This document shows positions 14,623 to 21,753 of a stretch of 22,487 nt of DNA, piece after piece. The notes under the pieces were generated by a model, which had not been told where the DNA came from, did no database searches, and worked only from the letters and a program-made list of their open reading frames with translations. Origin of the DNA: Christensenella sp. UBA941 (GTDB lineage: Bacteria > Bacillota > Clostridia > Christensenellales > UBA941); assembly GCA_002293365.1 (NCBI GenBank), contig DBDD01000204.1, positions 1-22,487 on the forward strand, given 5' to 3'. The translations under genes and the position numbers were made by a program. How positions within the stretch are numbered: the stretch's first letter is position 1; each line of letters begins with the position of its first letter.

Positions 14623-17031
14623 CTAAGCCAGCACGTGCTCCGTGCGCTGTATTATGTCGTCCTGGGTTTCTGTGGAGAGTACGTTGAAAAACGCGCTGTA
14701 CCCCGCCACGCGTACGATGAGGTCGCGGTGCTTTTCAGGATGCGCCTGCGCGTCCAATAGCGTCTCCCTCGAAACGACGTTATACTGCACATGAAACCCT
14801 TTCAACACGTCGAAATACGTGCGCAGCATCAATATGAGCTTATCGACGTCGCGCTCTTCAATAAGCGCCTGCGGATTCAGCTTTTGATTCAGCAGCACCC
14901 CGCCCAAAAGGTCGTGGGTGGGCAGCTTGCCAAGCGAATTGAACACGGCCGTCGGCCCGTTTACATCTGCGCTGTGCGTAGGAGAACAGCCCTCCGCCAA
15001 AGGCTCCCACGCCCGCCTGCCGTCCGGCGTGGCGCAGAGCGTCTTGCCTTGCGGCACATTCGCGGAAATGGAGGACGTCCCCGCGTAATACTTCCCGCCA
15101 ATCGGCCCGCGCCCATAGCGCGTATTGCGATAATTCGCTATCTCGTCTATATATACCTGGTAGGCCTTCGCCGTTATCGAGTCCACTTCGTCGATATCGT
15201 TGCCGTATTTCGGGGCGTCGTACAAAAGCATTGCCTGTACGCGCGCGCCCTCAGGCCCGGCAAAATCGTTCATCAGTGCGCTCCAAAGCTCCGCGGGCAA
15301 AAGCTTCTTTTCGTCGAACACCAGCTTCTTTATTGCCATCAGCGAATCGCCCAAGTTGGCTATGCCTACCTGCAACGGGCCGATGTTGTCGTAAATCGCG
15401 CCGCCCTCTTTTAAAGTCTTGCCCCGGGTGATGCAATCGTCCACCAGCGCCGAGCATAGGAGATCCGGAACTTCTTCCTCCAGCGCGAGGTCGGCACAAT
15501 TATCCAATATAACGCTGTAGCGCGTAAAATGGCGGCATACGCTTTCCCACGCTTGCCAAACTTCTTCGAAGCTCTTCATATCGGGGAAGTACGCGTCCGT
15601 ATCGTAGACCTTTTCGCCGGAGGTTACGTCTACGCCCTTGTTTAGTGCGGTCATCAATATGCGCGGAAAGTTCAAGAAGTTCATGCCCGACGTGCGGTAG
15701 CCGTATTTGCCGGGAATGGAAACCTCTATACAGCCTATGGAGCTGTAGTTCATGGCGTCCTCCTTGGAGACGCCCCATTTCATGAACGAATCGATGATAG
15801 TCTCGTCGTTGTTGAAGGACGGCATGCCAAAACCCAGCTTGATAAGCTGTATGCATTCTTTCATAAATTCGTTTGATATGCCCCTATGGTATCGCACCGA
15901 AAGGTTGGGCTGCGTAAGCTTTAGCTGCGCCACGCTCTTGAGCACGAGAAAGGACAGCTCGTTTACGGCGTCGCTTCCATCCACCAATTGCCCACCGATA
16001 CAGGCATTTTGGTAGAGAGGGCTGCCCGCCGAAAATTTGGTATGCGAGTCGCTCCGGATTTTATTTATGGAAAACGTCTTCAGCCAGAAGTTTTGCAAAA
16101 GCTCTAGCGCACCGTCCTCGGTCAGCTTGCCGCTTTCAATATCCGCCTTATAGTACGGGTATAAAAACTGGTCAATCCTGCCGTACGAAAGCGAATGCCC
16201 GTTCGATTCGATTTGCAGTACGCAATGTATAAACCACGCGCTTTGAAGCGCCTCGTGGAAGCTGCGCGCCGGTTTCGCCGGTACGTTCACGCAAATATCC
16301 GCTATTTCAAGCAATTCGCGCCTGCGCTCGTCATCCGTCTCTTTCGCGGCCATATCCGCCGCCAATTCGGCAAACCGCCCCGCGTACGCCAAGCACGCGT
16401 CGATTGCTATAATCGTCGCCTCGTAATAGTATTGTTTCTTCATTTGGGCAAAATAGCTCATGTCAACCTGCTTTTTCAGCTCTTCCGCCTTATCGCGGAA
16501 GTATAGCAAGCCCTTTTTAAGCAGCTTTTCGTAGTTGACCGCGAGATGCGCGTCGCCCGCGGTAATATTGCCCTCGACTTTAATTATGCCGATATCGTAA
16601 TATTTGCGCGCCATTTCCGGCATCAAGGCGAGGCCTTTATCCTTTAACGTAGCCCCCTCCCAAAACGGCGCGATCTCGCGGATCTTTTGCTTGTTTTCCT
16701 CCGTTATGGTAAAACGGTCGCCATCGCGCTTTTCCCAAGCGTCCAGCTCGTTTACTACCCAATCTATCGCGTATTCGGGAAATATGGGCGCGGCTCTATT
16801 CTTGCTCGCCTGATTGCCGGCGATAAGCCCGCCGTCCTCTATGTAAATCGACATGTTGCGCAAAATAGCGTCGAGCGCGATAGCCCGCCGCAGCATTGGC
16901 CGTTTGTCCCTATTCTCTTTATATGCCTTGGTTATGAGCATTGCGCGCTCCACGCACACTTCCGGCTGAATACTCATCATCTCTTCACGCATCGCCGTGA
17001 TGCGTCCGTTTGGCCGTCCGAAATAATCCAT
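14623..17031 (-). CDS. Glycyl radical enzyme, YbiW/PflD-type
   Basis: An 802-aa glycyl radical enzyme. The active-site thiyl motif is GCIEVSIPGKYGYR, with Cys434 and the general-base Glu436. The glycyl loop is RVAGYSAFF with radical Gly777, followed by TQDDIIQRTEH near the C-terminus. A single Cys followed by x-Glu rules out pyruvate formate-lyase, which has Cys-Cys. GC(I/V)E(V/L)SIPG, YGNDIDEVD and the C-terminal tail resemble E. coli PflD, which with YbiW is reported to open 1,5-anhydrohexitol 6-phosphates to 1-deoxyfructose 6-phosphate. The choline lyase and glycerol dehydratase active-site pattern GCVEP is absent. A ROK kinase directly upstream could supply a phosphorylated substrate. GGGAG precedes the ATG. 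Substrate is inferred from family and context, not shown. Confidence 0.88.
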   Translation of the reverse strand: MDYFGRPNGRITAMREEMMSIQPEVCVERAMLITKAYKENRDKRPMLRRAIALDAILRNMSIYIEDGGLIAGNQASKNRAAPIFPEYAIDWVVNELDAWEKRDGDRFTITEENKQKIREIAPFWEGATLKDKGLALMPEMARKYYDIGIIKVEGNITAGDAHLAVNYEKLLKKGLLYFRDKAEELKKQVDMSYFAQMKKQYYYEATIIAIDACLAYAGRFAELAADMAAKETDDERRRELLEIADICVNVPAKPARSFHEALQSAWFIHCVLQIESNGHSLSYGRIDQFLYPYYKADIESGKLTEDGALELLQNFWLKTFSINKIRSDSHTKFSAGSPLYQNACIGGQLVDGSDAVNELSFLVLKSVAQLKLTQPNLSVRYHRGISNEFMKECIQLIKLGFGMPSFNNDETIIDSFMKWGVSKEDAMNYSSIGCIEVSIPGKYGYRTSGMNFLNFPRILMTALNKGVDVTSGEKVYDTDAYFPDMKSFEEVWQAWESVCRHFTRYSVILDNCADLALEEEVPDLLCSALVDDCITRGKTLKEGGAIYDNIGPLQVGIANLGDSLMAIKKLVFDEKKLLPAELWSALMNDFAGPEGARVQAMLLYDAPKYGNDIDEVDSITAKAYQVYIDEIANYRNTRYGRGPIGGKYYAGTSSISANVPQGKTLCATPDGRRAWEPLAEGCSPTHSADVNGPTAVFNSLGKLPTHDLLGGVLLNQKLNPQALIEERDVDKLILMLRTYFDVLKGFHVQYNVVSRETLLDAQAHPEKHRDLIVRVAGYSAFFNVLSTETQDDIIQRTEHVLA

Positions 17032-17057
17032 AATACGCTCCCGCTTTAATATTTAAA

Positions 17058-18011
17058 TTATATCAGCAACTCGCATGCGCCGATAATGCCTACGTCTTCG
17101 TTCAGCTCTGCGAATTTGATGTACACTTCTTGCCCTTTATAGTGGTTATAGCGGTCGAACGCAGCGCGTATGCGCCGCATGAGCGGGTCGCCAAAGTTCA
17201 TTATCATGCCGCCGCCCAAAACATAGCAGTTCGTATTTACGCTCACAAAGAAATTATAGATGTATATGCCTAGATAATAGCCAATCCGATCCAACAGCTC
17301 CGTCGCGAGCGCGTCGCCGGACTGAAACGCCTGATTGATGTGCGCCGCGGTAAGTTTTTCGAGGTCGCCGCCAACCATCTCGGTAAGCACGGACGCCCGC
17401 CCGCCTTCAATCGCCTTAGCGGCGTGGCCGATAATCATACATCCTGAGGCATTTGACATGAAGCAGCCGCAGTTATCGCAGCCGCAAAGCATCCCATCAT
17501 CCGGCGTAATGAGCATATGCCCTGATTCGCCCGCGCCGCCATAAGCGCCCCGATATATTTTCCCGTTTAATATAAATCCGCTGCCTATGCCCGTACTGAC
17601 GGCCGTGTACAGCATATGGTCGAATCCGCGCCCCGCGCCGTATTTATGCTCGGCGATAGCGGCGATGTTCGCGTCGTTGTCCACAATAGTCCTGATATCC
17701 GGAAAATATTGGCTTAGACCGCCGCGCGCGTCGAATCCACGCAGGTTTGACATACTGCCGCTCATCACTATTACGCCTTCATTATCCACATACGAGGGAA
17801 ACCCCAACGCCATGCCGATCAGGTCTTCACGGGAAAATGCTTGGGCGCGAAGTATGCCGTCTATATCCGCTGCCAGCGTCTGTAAAAAATCCGCGGGACT
17901 CGCGTTTATGTTCGTCGCGGTTTTATAGCGGTAAACGATTACCCCATCTTCATTAATAATACCATATGCGATTTTCGTACCGCCAATATCGATTCCGAGC
18001 CTATACTTCAT
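17058..18011 (-). CDS. ROK-family sugar kinase
   Basis: A 317-aa cytoplasmic kinase. Phosphate motif LGIDIGGTKIAYG (5-17), catalytic Asp113 in DNDAN, ROK signature GGAGESGHM (158-166) and zinc cysteines CGCDNCGC (176-183) are all present. It is closer to glucokinase-type ROK proteins than to the alsK in this window, so it probably has a different sugar substrate. It is the first gene of the operon with the glycyl radical enzyme, 26 nt upstream of it. GAGGCGG precedes the ATG. Codons for VIVYR near the N-terminus contain a perfect LacI-type operator (17930-17945). Likely role: phosphorylating the sugar or anhydrohexitol that the radical enzyme then opens; this is inference. Confidence 0.87.
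   Translation of the reverse strand: MKYRLGIDIGGTKIAYGIINEDGVIVYRYKTATNINASPADFLQTLAADIDGILRAQAFSREDLIGMALGFPSYVDNEGVIVMSGSMSNLRGFDARGGLSQYFPDIRTIVDNDANIAAIAEHKYGAGRGFDHMLYTAVSTGIGSGFILNGKIYRGAYGGAGESGHMLITPDDGMLCGCDNCGCFMSNASGCMIIGHAAKAIEGGRASVLTEMVGGDLEKLTAAHINQAFQSGDALATELLDRIGYYLGIYIYNFFVSVNTNCYVLGGGMIMNFGDPLMRRIRAAFDRYNHYKGQEVYIKFAELNEDVGIIGACELLI
17930..17945. promoter_or_regulatory. LacI-type operator O3 inside the ROK gene
   Basis: Read on the minus strand this is GGGGTAATCGTTTACC, containing the same 15 bases as O1 (GGGTAATCGTTTACC). It lies about 115 bp downstream of the predicted +1 of the ROK-GRE promoter, within codons for VIVYR. It could be a roadblock or an auxiliary looping site with O4, about 171 bp away. 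Confidence 0.65.
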
Positions 18012-18059
18012 TGTCCGCCTCGTAATAATCAGATAGAATATATCATATTATTTGAGTGC

Positions 18060-18088
18060 ATTATAGTGCTTATCATCTACATTGTCAA
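18060..18088 (-). promoter_or_regulatory. Consensus sigma-A promoter of the ROK-GRE-activase-lacI operon
   Basis: On the minus strand: TTGACA (18088-18083), 17-bp spacer, TATAAT (18065-18060), both perfect. The predicted +1 is near 18053, giving a leader of about 42 nt to the ATG at 18011. Confidence 0.85.
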
Positions 18089-18100
18089 GCGAGTCCCAAT

Positions 18101-18118
18101 TGTTAAACGTTTACCCGG
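18101..18118. promoter_or_regulatory. LacI-type operator O4 upstream of the ROK-GRE promoter
   Basis: TGTTAAACGTTTACCCGG contains the perfect 10-bp palindrome TAAACGTTTA (18104-18113) and on the minus strand reads GGGTAAACGTTTAAC, like O1-O3. It lies 13 bp upstream of the -35, centred near -55. Confidence 0.65.
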
Positions 18119-18198
18119 TTTGATCTGCTATTGTTTAGAAATACGCTAAGGCACGGCTGCGGTCGCAGCTATTCTTTTCTGCGCTAGTAACAAGGCAT

Positions 18199-18369
18199 TT
18201 AAAAGAACCGGATTAGCCGCAAATAGTCAGTAAACGTATTTATGCTCGAATGTAAAACCATCGAATGCTTAATGCTTTTCGATTTCCAGACAACAAGGCC
18301 AAGCAACAGGGCCGCCAAAGGGTGTATTATCCAGAAGTTGATACCCGTTCCTACTGTTCCGTCTTCAAT
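18199..18369 (-). pseudogene. Membrane-protein-like coding remnant without a start codon
   Basis: The minus-strand frame from the end of the phosphoribosyltransferase gene reads IEDGTVGTGINFW, then IIHPLAALLLGLVVW and KSKSIKHSMVLHSS, ending RLIRFF at TAA (18199-18201). One clear hydrophobic segment is present, but no ATG, GTG or TTG precedes it. It may be the tail of a deleted membrane protein or a chance open frame. The rest of the 353-bp gap (18012-18364) holds the promoter and O4 described separately. Confidence 0.3.
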
Positions 18370-18904
18370 CCTTAAAAAACAAAGGAAGCGGGGCGAGGAA
18401 TATTAAATCGTCACGCTTAGCGGCGTCGCCCTCCGCAAGCACCGTCGCCTTGCCCGCTATTTGCCCGCCCGCCAACTCCACAAGCTGCTCCATCGTATAC
18501 AGCGAGTTCCCGGTTGAGACCACATCGTCCACTATCAGTACGCGCTTATCCGCGAGATACTCCATATCGTGGGAATCGAGATAAAGGCGCTGGACTCCCT
18601 TGGTCGTGATAGACTTTACGTCCAGCGCGACCGCCTTTTTCATATAAAGCTTCTCGCTTTTACGCGCCAAAATGTATTTTTTGCCCGATTGACGAGACAT
18701 CTCGTACGCGAGAGGAATGCCCTTGGATTCCGCTGTCAGCAGCACGTCGAATTCGGGCGCGCGCTTCAAAAGCTCTTTTGCGCAGACAATTGTAAGCTCG
18801 ACGTCCGAAAACATAACAAACGCCGCGATATCCAGTTTTTCGTTTACCGGACACAGCGGGAGCTCGCGCGTGAGCCCCGCAACGGCGAGGGTATAGGAAT
18901 TAGG
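18365..18904 (-). CDS. Purine (adenine-type) phosphoribosyltransferase family protein
   Basis: A 179-aa type-I phosphoribosyltransferase that should join a purine base to PRPP. The 13-residue PRPP-binding motif VLIVDDVVSTGNS is at 123-135. The flexible-loop region (KYILARKSEKLYMK) and LLTAESKGIPLAYEMSR resemble Apt and Xpt proteins. The ATG at 18904 is chosen because AAAGGAGG stands about 10 nt upstream; the open frame further up runs into a repeat. It lies downstream of an NCS2 purine permease in the same orientation, a salvage pairing of uptake and trapping. Which base it uses (adenine, hypoxanthine/guanine or xanthine) cannot be told. Confidence 0.82.
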   Translation of the reverse strand, partial: PNSYTLAVAGLTRELPLCPVNEKLDIAAFVMFSDVELTIVCAKELLKRAPEFDVLLTAESKGIPLAYEMSRQSGKKYILARKSEKLYMKKAVALDVKSITTKGVQRLYLDSHDMEYLADKRVLIVDDVVSTGNSLYTMEQLVELAGGQIAGKATVLAEGDAAKRDDLIFLAPLPLFFKD

Positions 18905-18941
18905 CATTGAAAGATGGCCTCCTTTGGGGAACACAAAACTT

Positions 18942-18969
18942 GTAGGGGCGGATGGCAATCCGCCCGTAG
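18942..18969. repeat. Dispersed GTAGGGGCGGAT repeat, copy 3
   Basis: GGGCGGAT (18946-18953), loop GGCA, ATCCGCCC, with flanking GTAG. It differs from the first half of the copy at 9231 by a single base in the loop. It is located just upstream of the phosphoribosyltransferase ribosome binding site. Confidence 0.65.
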
Positions 18970-19002
18970 AATAGATCCAGTCGGTGTTTGCTTATTATTA
19001 TT

Positions 19003-19035
19003 ATTGTGTTGCGGGGCTTTGCCCCGCAACACAAT
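19003..19035. repeat. 33-bp perfect palindrome in the purine permease/PRT gap
   Basis: A 15-bp arm ATTGTGTTGCGGGGC (19003-19017), 3-nt loop TTT, and a perfect complementary arm (19021-19035). It lies 19 bp after the permease stop and next to a short TTA tandem run (18992-19004). In the minus direction it is followed by AATAATAATAA rather than U-runs, so a Rho-independent terminator is unlikely. It may attenuate, stabilise the permease mRNA, or be a repeat element. Confidence 0.6.
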
Positions 19036-19054
19036 TTGGTACATCAATGATAAT

Positions 19055-20419
19055 CTAGCTGAACAGCGGGAAGATGAACAGCTTGACGAGGAACAACACG
19101 CCCAGCGCCCACATCAGCGCGCCCGGCTCCTTAGCCTTGCCCTGAATCGCGCGCACCAACAAGTACATGAGCACGCCCCACATGATACCGGACGAGATAG
19201 AATAGCCAACTACCATAAAGATTATCGCGAATATACCTGGAATGATAGCCTCGGCGGCCTTCCAGTCGAACTCGCGCATGGGCTCGCACATCATAACGCC
19301 GACCATGACCAGCGCTGGAGCCGTGGCAAAACCCGGAATCGCTTGGAAAATCGGGAAGAAGGGAATCGCCAGAAGGAACAGCGCCCCAGTGACAACGGAG
19401 GTCAGCCCCGTGCGGCCGCCCGCCTCGACACCCGCACTGCTCTCTACGAACGTGGTAACGGTGGAGGTGCCCAAAATCGCTCCGCAGGTGGTCGCTATGG
19501 CGTCGGATGTAAACGCCTTGCCCACGCCCGGGAAATTGCCGCTGTCGTCCATGAGCTTGGCCTTCGTCGCGACTCCCGCGAACGTGCCCAGCGTGTCGAA
19601 GATGTCAACATAGAGGAATGTAAGCGTCACCATGATGAATTGGCCGATATTCGCGGCGCTGGAGAACGCGTCCTGCAGCCCCTGGAAGCACAGGCCGAAC
19701 GTCGGCGCCAGGCTCGGAATGTTGCCGACGACGCCGGAGGGGAACAGCGAAAACGCTTCGGCTTCGATATTAACTACATACCAGCCGGCAAGCTGCGCAA
19801 GCATGCCAAGCGCCCACGTGATAAGAATGCCGAGGAGCAGCGAGCCTCTGACCTTCTTCACCCACAGGAGGATCGTGATGGCAATGCCGATTATCGCGAG
19901 CAGTACACCCGGCTGAGTCAGATTGGGGTTGGTGGTTACCAGCGTCGCCGCGTCGCCGACAATTATCGAGGCGTTCTGAAACCCTATGAACATAATGAAA
20001 AGCCCTATACCTGCGGATATCGCTAGGCGAAGCTGTTTAGGAATAACAAATAATAGCTTTGTACGTATATTGGTTACGCTGAGGATGATAAAAATTAGCC
20101 CTTCCACCAATACGGCCGCCAGCGCGAACGAAGGCATGAAGCCCATCGTGAGCACGACCGTGTAAGTAAAGAACGCGTTTAGCCCCATACCCGGCGCCTG
20201 AGCAAAAGGTAAGCCCGCCCAAAGGCCCATCAAAATTGTACCGATAACACTGGCTAGGGCCGTAGCCATGAATACCGCGCCTGCTTCGAGCCCGGATGCG
20301 CCCAGGATGTTCATGTTCACCGGCAAGATGTACGCCATGGTGACAAAGGTCGTAATTCCGGCCAAAATTTCCGTTTTGACCGTCGTACCCCGCTGGGTAA
20401 GCTTGAAAAACTTGTCCAT
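19055..20419 (-). CDS. NCS2/AzgA-type purine permease
   Basis: A 454-aa integral membrane protein expected to import adenine, guanine or hypoxanthine with protons. The N-terminal MDKFFKLTQRGTTVKTEILA leads into about 12-14 hydrophobic segments. AzgA/PbuG-family hallmarks are GMGLNAFFTYTVV, YVDIFDTLGTFAGVA, TTFVESSAGVEAGGRTG and AIPGFATAPALVMVGVMM. GGGAG precedes the ATG at 20419. It is transcribed from a predicted promoter at 20506-20534 with an 80-nt leader that folds into two hairpins. The downstream gene is a phosphoribosyltransferase. Purine substrate class is secure; exact base is not. Confidence 0.92.
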   Translation of the reverse strand: MDKFFKLTQRGTTVKTEILAGITTFVTMAYILPVNMNILGASGLEAGAVFMATALASVIGTILMGLWAGLPFAQAPGMGLNAFFTYTVVLTMGFMPSFALAAVLVEGLIFIILSVTNIRTKLLFVIPKQLRLAISAGIGLFIMFIGFQNASIIVGDAATLVTTNPNLTQPGVLLAIIGIAITILLWVKKVRGSLLLGILITWALGMLAQLAGWYVVNIEAEAFSLFPSGVVGNIPSLAPTFGLCFQGLQDAFSSAANIGQFIMVTLTFLYVDIFDTLGTFAGVATKAKLMDDSGNFPGVGKAFTSDAIATTCGAILGTSTVTTFVESSAGVEAGGRTGLTSVVTGALFLLAIPFFPIFQAIPGFATAPALVMVGVMMCEPMREFDWKAAEAIIPGIFAIIFMVVGYSISSGIMWGVLMYLLVRAIQGKAKEPGALMWALGVLFLVKLFIFPLFS

Positions 20420-20443
20420 AAACTCTCACTCCCACAACAAAAT

Positions 20444-20496
20444 ATGATTGCTAAGAGCCGCGTTTGCGGCCCGAATCATGAACGCCCCCCGCGTTC
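20444..20496 (-). promoter_or_regulatory. Two-hairpin leader of the purine permease mRNA
   Basis: Hairpin A: outer arms ATGATT (20444-20449) and AATCAT (20474-20479) enclose a GCCGC/GCGGC-type inner stem. Hairpin B: GAACGC (20480-20485), 5-nt loop, GCGTTC (20491-20496). Together they fill most of the predicted leader. The purine-riboswitch core (such as GTTTCTACC) is absent, so this is not a recognisable purine aptamer. Confidence 0.4.
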
Positions 20497-20505
20497 CACC
20501 TAACG

Positions 20506-20534
20506 ATTATAAGTAAATAACTCTTAAAAGTCCA
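20506..20534 (-). promoter_or_regulatory. Predicted promoter of the purine permease gene
   Basis: On the minus strand: TGGACT (20534-20529, 4/6), 17-bp spacer, perfect TATAAT (20511-20506). Predicted +1 is near 20499. Confidence 0.6.
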
Positions 20535-20793
20535 GCCGTTAGTCGGATTTTGTGGAAAAAAGCGGATAGCGCGGCGCAGCGCGTCAATCTGAAAGGATTG
20601 CACTATCGCGGGAGCAGAGAAGCGGCAAGGCCGATAACCGCCAAAACAAGCCGTTACGCCTAACCAAGCGGATTGGACAGACCACCTTCAGGGTGAATGT
20701 CCATTTTAGCGAAACGAGCAAGGAAAGACCACAGCCGGAAAGAGTTAAGCATGAACACGAAAAAGACCATCCTGTTCCCCGCTTTCGTCAGCT
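20535..20793. other. Non-coding stretch rich in potential RNA structure
   Basis: No convincing gene. Between 20565 and 20607 GATAG and CTATC enclose two short hairpins (CGCG/CGCG and CAATC/GATTG), a three-way-junction layout. At 20675-20702 GGACA/TGTCC encloses CACC/GGTG. A 37-codon plus-strand frame (MNTKKTILFPAFVSF, from 20751) overlaps the DUF2812 gene end and is not well supported. Confidence 0.25.
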
Positions 20794-21411
20794 TCATTGT
20801 TCTTTATATCGCTTTGCAATATTGGCATGCTTTACACCAAAGACCGCGCAGACAACACCGATAAGTCCAAAAACAGCCATAGCGAGCCACGGGTATTTTA
20901 CCAAATCAAGCGGCGTAAATATAGAAACTGCAAACAGCACAGCGACAGCAATACCAGCGATTGCACCATTGAGGTATGTGTTTCGTAAAATTTTGAAATA
21001 CGCCGCCAAATCCTCTGTGTCCGTATGCAATTCAAACGGTTTTCCGTCATTCTTCTTTTCCACAATGAATAGTTCCTTATTATAGGTTCCCGGCGAAGTT
21101 GCGACCTTTCCCGCTCCCGCCGTCCAAGGACGAAACCGCGCCTTGCCAACAGACCAGTTGAGATTGATGTTTTTTGTAAAAACGTGATACCCTAACCCCT
21201 CTAAAAATTTCTTGTAGTCTTTGTGCTTTGAGTAAGACTTTTCACCCACAAATTCAACGCAATACTGGTATTCATCGGGGGCGCATTGTTCAAATTTATA
21301 GGTCAGTTTCCCACAACGGACAAGGCGAAACCCACGCGCCGCCATTTCATTGAGCCACTTTTCTTGTTTTTCCGTAAAGTCAAAAAAGTATCGAACAGCT
21401 ATTTTTTTCAT
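20794..21411 (-). CDS. DUF2812 domain membrane protein
   Basis: A 205-aa protein. The N-terminal soluble domain (MKKIAVRYFFDFTEKQEKWL, then NEMAARGFRLVRCGKLTYKF) is the DUF2812 pattern: an aromatic-rich domain of unknown function often encoded beside PadR regulators. Two hydrophobic segments near the C-terminus (about 147-167 and 176-196) should anchor it in the membrane, and it ends in a basic KRYKEQ. Its ATG overlaps the PadR stop by 4 bp (ATGA), so translation is coupled. Likely a PadR-controlled membrane-stress or signalling protein; true function unknown. Confidence 0.82.
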   Translation of the reverse strand: MKKIAVRYFFDFTEKQEKWLNEMAARGFRLVRCGKLTYKFEQCAPDEYQYCVEFVGEKSYSKHKDYKKFLEGLGYHVFTKNINLNWSVGKARFRPWTAGAGKVATSPGTYNKELFIVEKKNDGKPFELHTDTEDLAAYFKILRNTYLNGAIAGIAVAVLFAVSIFTPLDLVKYPWLAMAVFGLIGVVCAVFGVKHANIAKRYKEQ

Positions 21412-21737
21412 GTGTTGCCACCCCCTAAAATTCTTTCCGCTAATAACGATATCTCAGCGAGCCGCCTTTGTTCATCAGCGGCAATTTGTTTGCCGAGTTG
21501 CGTAATGATGTAGTCTTTTTTTACATCATTCTTGTTATCGCCAATCGGTTCAATCCACCTTTTTTTTTGCAAGGTACTGATTGCCCCGTACAGCGTACCC
21601 GCGCCCAGCGCGACACGGCCGCCAGTTTCATTCTCGATAAACTGCATAATGCCGTAACCGTGCATAGGGCTACAAGTTGCCAAGAGAACAAGAAATGTTG
21701 TTTCGGTCAACGCGCCGCCTTTGATATTGTCACGCAA
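21408..21737 (-). CDS. PadR-family transcriptional regulator
   Basis: A 109-aa winged-helix regulator. TETTFLVLLATCSPMHGYGI, then GAGTLYGAISTLQKKRWIE (recognition helix and wing) are typical PadR features; the short C-terminal helix would mediate dimerisation. The start is TTG at 21737, with GAGGTGAT 5 nt upstream as a strong ribosome binding site. It is co-transcribed with DUF2812. An 11-bp inverted repeat flanking the predicted -10 suggests autorepression. Confidence 0.88.
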   Translation of the reverse strand: MRDNIKGGALTETTFLVLLATCSPMHGYGIMQFIENETGGRVALGAGTLYGAISTLQKKRWIEPIGDNKNDVKKDYIITQLGKQIAADEQRRLAEISLLAERILGGGNT

Positions 21738-21753
21738 GTTACATCACCTCGAT

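Noticed and set aside
14623..17031. Annotating the glycyl radical enzyme as pyruvate formate-lyase.
   Set aside because: The active site has a single Cys followed by x-Glu (GCIE) rather than the Cys-Cys pair of formate-lyase, and the partner activase has two extra Fe-S clusters.
18156..18176. GCTGCG/CGCAGC hairpin followed by TATTCTTTTC on the plus strand, terminator-like.
   Set aside because: Two-base loop as drawn, and no plus-strand gene upstream for it to terminate.
20420..20500. Possible purine riboswitch or T-box in the permease leader (AGGTGGAACGCGG resembles the T-box bulge on the minus strand).
   Set aside because: The purine aptamer core is absent. The T-box-like stretch lies only a few nt after the predicted +1 and is explained by a simple GAACGC/GCGTTC hairpin, with no Stem I.
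20751..20864. 37-codon plus-strand ORF starting MNTKKTILFPAFVSF, resembling a small membrane peptide.
   Set aside because: Weak ribosome binding site, overlap with the 3' end of the DUF2812 gene, and a basic non-conserved-looking end. Kept only as a remark.
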